A stretch of DNA of 64,000 nucleotides, taken from NCBI RefSeq assembly GCF_009495755.1, contig NZ_WIBJ01000031.1:727421-791420 (forward strand). The letters are read 5' to 3'. Positions 63,177 to 64,000 of the stretch are shown piece by piece. The notes under the pieces were generated by a model. The model was not told where the DNA came from. It searched no databases and saw nothing but the letters and a program-made list of their open reading frames with translations. Position 1 is the stretch's first letter. Each line of letters starts with the position of its first letter. A program made the translations under genes and the position numbers. The stretch is from Flavobacterium sp. LMO8. GTDB taxonomy: Bacteria > Bacteroidota > Bacteroidia > Flavobacteriales > Flavobacteriaceae.

Positions 63177-64000
63177 TCAATTGTAAATTATTTTTGATTC
63201 TATATATTTTCTGTAAATTTTATTTGAAATACTATCCTCTAAATCATTTTTTTTCTGAATTTTAGTGTGCAATTTTTTGAATTCAATGTTTTCGATAGTT
63301 CCAAATGGATTTTCAGATATCTGGACTATTAATTGTATAATATTTTTTTCTATAAAATTAAGTTTAAAAACGCGTTTGTATTTTTTATTATAATTAGTAT
63401 AGTTGTGTAGCACTAATTTATAGTTTTTTAATTCGTAATGAATAATAAGATTTAAAATTTCAGTTTTAATGAATGACTTAGGTCTATCTTCTTGTTTAAA
63501 TTCGTTTAATATTAAATTGATGTATTTTAAGCTTTGTGAGAAATTTTTTTTGATTAAAAATATACAGGCAAATTGATGATACATTCCAATAAAATAATAA
63601 GGTTCAATTTTAAATTTATTTTCTTTTAAAGATTTAAGAACTAAATGCATTATTTTTAATGCTTCTTCAAAATAATTATTATAAATTAAAAATTCTAATT
63701 GTGCTTGGTTGGTATGAAAAAAAATACGCTCTTGCGCTACACTTTTTTGAAAATCCAAAATGTTTTCGAATCCTCGTAATGCTTCAATTTTATTATAAAA
63801 TGAGATGTCATCACTTTTTTTGTATATGTCAATTACGCGGGTATATACAGAAATATAATCTAATGGATTTTCTTCTTTATAAAATGGATTATTGTCAAAA
63901 ACTTCAATTGTTTTTTCTAAGTTGTCTAGTTCACTATCTTTCTGATTGATAACATGAAAAAAGTTAGCAATTGTTAAAAAATAAAATATTTTAGATTGGA
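63177..64000 (-). CDS. Helical-repeat (TPR-like) protein, 5' end outside window
   Basis: The function is unknown. The frame is open from the right edge to a stop at 63177, giving about 274 residues and no start inside the window. An internal TTG at 63758 is not needed. The chain is all-helical with TPR-like pairs (AQLEFLIYNNYFEEALKIMH, MYHQFACIFLIKKNFSQSL, KYINLILNEF). No DNA-binding or catalytic motif is visible in this C-terminal part. It is convergent with the permease. It could be the C-terminal part of a larger regulator, but the missing half would decide that. Confidence 0.65.
   Translation of the reverse strand, partial: QSKIFYFLTIANFFHVINQKDSELDNLEKTIEVFDNNPFYKEENPLDYISVYTRVIDIYKKSDDISFYNKIEALRGFENILDFQKSVAQERIFFHTNQAQLEFLIYNNYFEEALKIMHLVLKSLKENKFKIEPYYFIGMYHQFACIFLIKKNFSQSLKYINLILNEFKQEDRPKSFIKTEILNLIIHYELKNYKLVLHNYTNYNKKYKRVFKLNFIEKNIIQLIVQISENPFGTIENIEFKKLHTKIQKKNDLEDSISNKIYRKYIESKIIYN

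Overview
The window looks like a chromosomal piece from a Bacteroidota bacterium of the family Flavobacteriaceae, probably Flavobacterium or a close relative. The evidence is low G+C, many -7 boxes of the Bacteroidota type TANNTTTG, SusC/SusD genes, a hybrid two-component regulator, several type IX secretion (T9SS) type A C-terminal domains, and core proteins of flavobacterial type such as the long-form GAPDH and the RibD arrangement. No rRNA, tRNA, CRISPR array, prophage or insertion sequence was recognised.

Region 1 (1-20 kb) is housekeeping. It holds the 3'-truncated GAPDH gene, a Deg/HtrA protease, dapF-GNAT-mltG-DUF2279, a secreted lysozyme-like protein, and dnaA with a low-molecular-weight phosphatase and an RsmI-like methylase. 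It continues with a hotdog thioesterase, ribD-HAD-EamA-YigZ, GNAT-prmC, a MacB-like permease, hisS, a Dus enzyme and a secreted esterase. Short dispersed repeats are dense here. One 28-bp palindromic repeat lies in frame inside both ribD and the neighbouring GNAT gene. C-rich CATCACCC repeats lie in frame inside prmC. A 24-bp-arm inverted repeat precedes hisS, and a small membrane-protein gene has copies of the same compound repeat on both sides.

Region 2 (20-31 kb) encodes cell-surface and secreted proteins: a 1648-residue multidomain T9SS cargo, a parallel beta-helix T9SS cargo, a TPR/LuxR-type regulator, and a secreted fibre-like protein.

Region 3 (31-53.4 kb) is a polysaccharide utilisation locus (PUL). 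A formylglycine-generating-enzyme (FGE)-like lipoprotein diverges from a hybrid two-component regulator. Then come SusC, SusD, a GH3 beta-glycosidase, five sulfatases with the CxPxR maturation motif, and a GH10 endo-xylanase, in one tightly spaced run ending at a strong terminator. The FGE-like protein keeps the active-site cysteine pair and could mature all five sulfatases. A sulfated polysaccharide with a beta-xylose and/or beta-glucose backbone is the best inference for the substrate; the exact glycan cannot be read from sequence.

Region 4 (53.6-62.8 kb) is a second co-oriented unit. It encodes a small LTxxQ helical protein, a double beta-sandwich T9SS protein, two tandem proteins with YadA-head-like repeats, and a multidomain GH5 T9SS enzyme whose N-terminal domain resembles a GH12 fold. 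A FucP-type sugar permease overlaps the end of the GH5 gene. It probably extends the PUL with secreted binding and cutting factors and with import of released sugar. The window ends in a partial helical-repeat protein on the minus strand.
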